Of a stretch of DNA of 64,000 nt, positions 61,266 through 64,000 are shown piece after piece (within the stretch, counting starts at the first letter, position 1; the number at the start of each line of letters is the position of its first letter). Where the stretch lies: positions 17,030,723 to 17,094,722 of the forward strand of contig NC_134282.1 in assembly GCF_949628215.1 (NCBI RefSeq), written 5' to 3'. The position numbers were made by a program, and so were the translations under genes. The notes under the pieces were generated by a model, which was not told the DNA's origin, searched no databases, and was given only the letters and a program-made list of their open reading frames with translations. This stretch comes from Phalacrocorax aristotelis (taxonomy: Eukaryota > Chordata > Aves > Suliformes > Phalacrocoracidae).

Positions 61266-64000
61266 GGAAAATATTCACAGATGGTTTTGGTCTAGAAAAC
61301 AGCCACAAGTAAAAAGAAGCACTTTTAACGGCATGTGTTTAAGCATCATCAAATAGGTGGTCAGATGCGTTCTGAACAGATGATTGATCTAACATAACCC
61401 ATCATTCAGTTCCAGATGTTGCAGAGAGCGAGAGAGGGAGATGGAGAGCCTTCAGTAGTCTGATCTATTTGACTTACCAAAGGAAGGTTTGGAGGTGATT
61501 TGACCTAAATATTAACATTTCTCAGCGGGGGACTGTGAGAGATACTAAAAGGCCAAGAACCTAACAAACCAAATTGTAACTAGATCCAGAAGCTCAAAGT
61601 AAAAGCTGGATGAAAATCAAACTGGAAATAATATGAGCATTTAAAAATTAAAACTTGCATTAATGCCAGTAGTTAATCACTTGAACAAATCACGTAGGGG
61701 AGAGCTTTACTCTCCACCCTTGGAGCTCTTAAAACAAGATTTGCTGTCTGCCTAAAACATGTGCTGTAGCTTAACAATGAATTATTAGCCTTGATGCAGA
61801 CATTACGGGTTCAGGTCTCGTCTGAATGAGGCAGAAGGTGAGACTAGATTAGCAGCATGGTCTGTTCTTGTAATTACAGTCTACAAATATCAACGTTCTT
61901 GTCGCAGAGAATTCTCTTTCAGCTGTAGGGGCTGACTCCCACCTTTGCAAACTCACTTCACAGGCTGTGTCGATGCAGCAGTGACAGCAGCTCCAAGGAC
62001 TTCACCACAAAAGGAGCAGAGATGGCCTTTGGCTAATGGGGCAGCTTCTGTTGCCCAGTCATCACCTTCACTTGCCTCTTCAAAGAAAAAGTGCATGAGC
62101 CTAAAAAAACCTGTTCTCTACACTATACTGTCCAGAGCCAACAGGTGGGTCATTCTGAACCCTAGCTGGGGTACTGGTTCCTGGGCTGTGGTACCAGCTG
62201 GGAAGAGACTTGGAACTGATGTGTGAGAGCAATGGAGAAGAGGTGCAGGCCAATTTCAATGGTTTGAGCCTCCAGAGAGACGTTAGTCATACAGAGGTCA
62301 TGCAGCACAGAAAGTAATGCCTGCAATGTCTACCCTTTTCCTTCCCAGTCCTGGGCCACAGGCAGATCTTTAGTGAAGGAGAAGGAATTTATAGTGGATA
62401 CAGCTCCTTAAGGCACTGCATATTGCACAGACAAACACAGACCTGTGACTCAAGCATCCAAAAGCATCGTACCACTGAAACACCCCCAGCGTCAGCCCAG
62501 CCCTTGTGTGCTGGAGGGCAGACAACACCAACATAAACAAAAGCTCAGCCTTTCCCACCAAAGGCACAGAGCAGTGCTATTCCAGCTCAAACTGTTTCCA
62601 ACCTAACCAAATGTCAGTGCTTTACAAGACTGGACAGTTATAAAACAGACAGCATGTGATGACAGCGCACTGACCTTTGCAATAACTTGGGGTTATTTCT
62701 CTGCAGAAGCAGCATGGGGTGGTGCAGGAGTGAGGCAGGTAGAGAGCAGGCAGAAAGCAGCAGAAGCACACAGCACTTGGTGCTCGCGCTCCTTTGCGAA
62801 GGAAGGACTTGCAGACACTTCTGAGTGTTTTGTCAAGGCTGAAAGGTGCTGTCAGTGAGCCGAGAGAGGTCAATGGGAAACAGTGCAGGCACAACAGACA
62901 AGGCACGCTGCACCAGGCAGGGAACGATGGCCTCGTGTTGAAGTGGGAGTGCTGGCCCAGGTGAATATACCTGCCAGGCCTCCAAAAGCCTGGCTACAGC
63001 AGTGAGGGGAACTCAACATACTGGGCTGATGGCTCGGTTTTCTGAATTGGAAAAATATCCACTAAATTAAAGCAAGAGGATTTGCTGTGAAAAGGAAGGT
63101 GATAAGAACATGTTTGGATGTTGTACTGTTTTGTAGGACAGGATATGCCCTGGTCCAGCCTCCTCCAAGCATTCCCCCCATGAGTCATCTGCATCAAGCC
63201 TCCCCCTCTCCTTCCTCCCCCTAACCCTGGGGTCCTATGTAATGCCCCCATAGGTGTCACTCCTGCTTTCTTCAGGCTTGGACTCTCACGTGTCTGCGCA
63301 CACGTGATCTCTCTAATATCTGCAGCCTACCCCTGATAAAAAAACCCACACATCTGAGAGGGAGTCCTGTTTAGCCAAAGTGATCAGCAATTAAAACCCA
63401 TCTCTTAGGATCAGCCAGCAATGCCTTTCTTCTTCTGGCATATAACTAGAGCAGTTCTACAAATCAACAAATCGCACTACTTTTCTGGGCAGGTCATCCC
63501 CAAAGCAGAAGGCCTGGAGTGACAGTGGCTCTCCCCCTTTCCAGGGCTAATGGCTTATGGGGTGCACCTTTATACACACTCACACACACAGGCCAAGCTA
63601 ACACTGTGACCTTAAAAGTAAACACTGGAGACAAGACCATGCTCCTACACTCTCCTACTCAATTTGCAGAACAGGAGAGAGGAGGTTATGGGACAGCAAG
63701 TCTGATGCAAGCAGCTGTCAGACTGACACAGCGCTTGTGGATGTAGGAAAGTGAAAGCATCTAGGTGGGAGTGCACAGCTGAAGTAGGGGTCGAAGGGTT
63801 AAGAGAAGAGAGCCCATTATTCATCACTACCACTGTGTTCCAGGCATAAGAAACATTTGGAGCTAATTAGAGGGAGAGCAGAACAATGCACTAGAGAAAG
63901 CAACAATGCCCTGGTTCAACCCAGCAGATGAGCTCCGTGCTCAGAGCAAATTGGTCTAAAATGAGTATTGCTCCATCTCAAAACCAGAAAGGTGTGACCT
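61266..64000. other. Non-coding stretch, no recognised gene
   Basis: No exon, RNA gene or nameable repeat is seen to the right of the CpG-rich block. If that block starts a plus-strand transcript, this would be its first intron. Open frames do not exceed 94 codons and have no recognisable domain. Confidence 0.5.

Noticed and set aside
61800..61830. ggttcaggtctcg, resembling a tRNA B box
   Set aside because: It departs from the GGTTCGANNCC pattern and I see no A box or cloverleaf fold at the proper distance.
1..64000. Search for CRISPR arrays, operons, bacterial-type systems, LTR retroviruses, tRNA/rRNA genes and telomere repeats
   Set aside because: None seen; the sequence is plainly vertebrate nuclear DNA and no such structures are visible by eye.

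Overview
This is vertebrate nuclear DNA, almost certainly from a bird or another archosaur. The clearest sign is a 3 kb CR1 LINE retrotransposon whose 3' end carries the CR1 octamer (attctatg on the element's own strand). A second CR1 3' fragment, older decayed CR1-type LINE copies, general CpG depletion and sparse repeats fit the same reading. I recognise no host protein-coding exon in the 64 kb. Apart from LINE-derived frames, the open frames are short and look like chance: mixed composition, no known domain, no convincing exon structure. The window therefore looks intergenic, or like the inside of a very large intron or of a long non-coding locus.

Layout. 1-15,696: unique-looking non-coding DNA with small simple repeats, a stepped GCG/GCA/ACA trinucleotide run near 12.3 kb, and G- or GA-rich tracts. 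15,697 to about 18,690: a CR1 element on the minus strand, 5'-truncated just ahead of its ORF2. Its reverse-transcriptase gene keeps one reading frame from end to end but has five stop codons. 18,691-26,640: no recognised feature. 26,640-27,140: a very old minus-strand CR1-type fragment. 27,500-27,910: an extreme AT-rich block. 29,247-29,530: a plus-strand CR1 3' end. 31,560-31,770: a weakly recognised old repeat. 32,330-34,750: a very old minus-strand CR1-type LINE, co-linear with ORF2 from near the start of the endonuclease to the 3' untranslated region. 34,751-60,200: non-coding DNA with two MIR-like SINE fragments (45.5 and 50.1 kb), a (TG)17 microsatellite and poly(A) tracts. 60,230-61,265: the most promising host regulatory region, with a block rich in homeodomain-type motifs, two same-orientation CTCF-like motifs and a compact CpG-rich block. 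61,266-64,000: non-coding.

How the parts relate. The LINE copies are independent insertions of different ages, because the same part of ORF2 is represented several times. The only part that suggests active host function is the CpG/CTCF/TAAT cluster around 60.2-61.3 kb, which could be a promoter or enhancer with an insulator. I found no defence system, CRISPR array, operon or other clearly new multi-gene system. Every homology statement rests on reading by eye and on recalled family consensus; no search was run.
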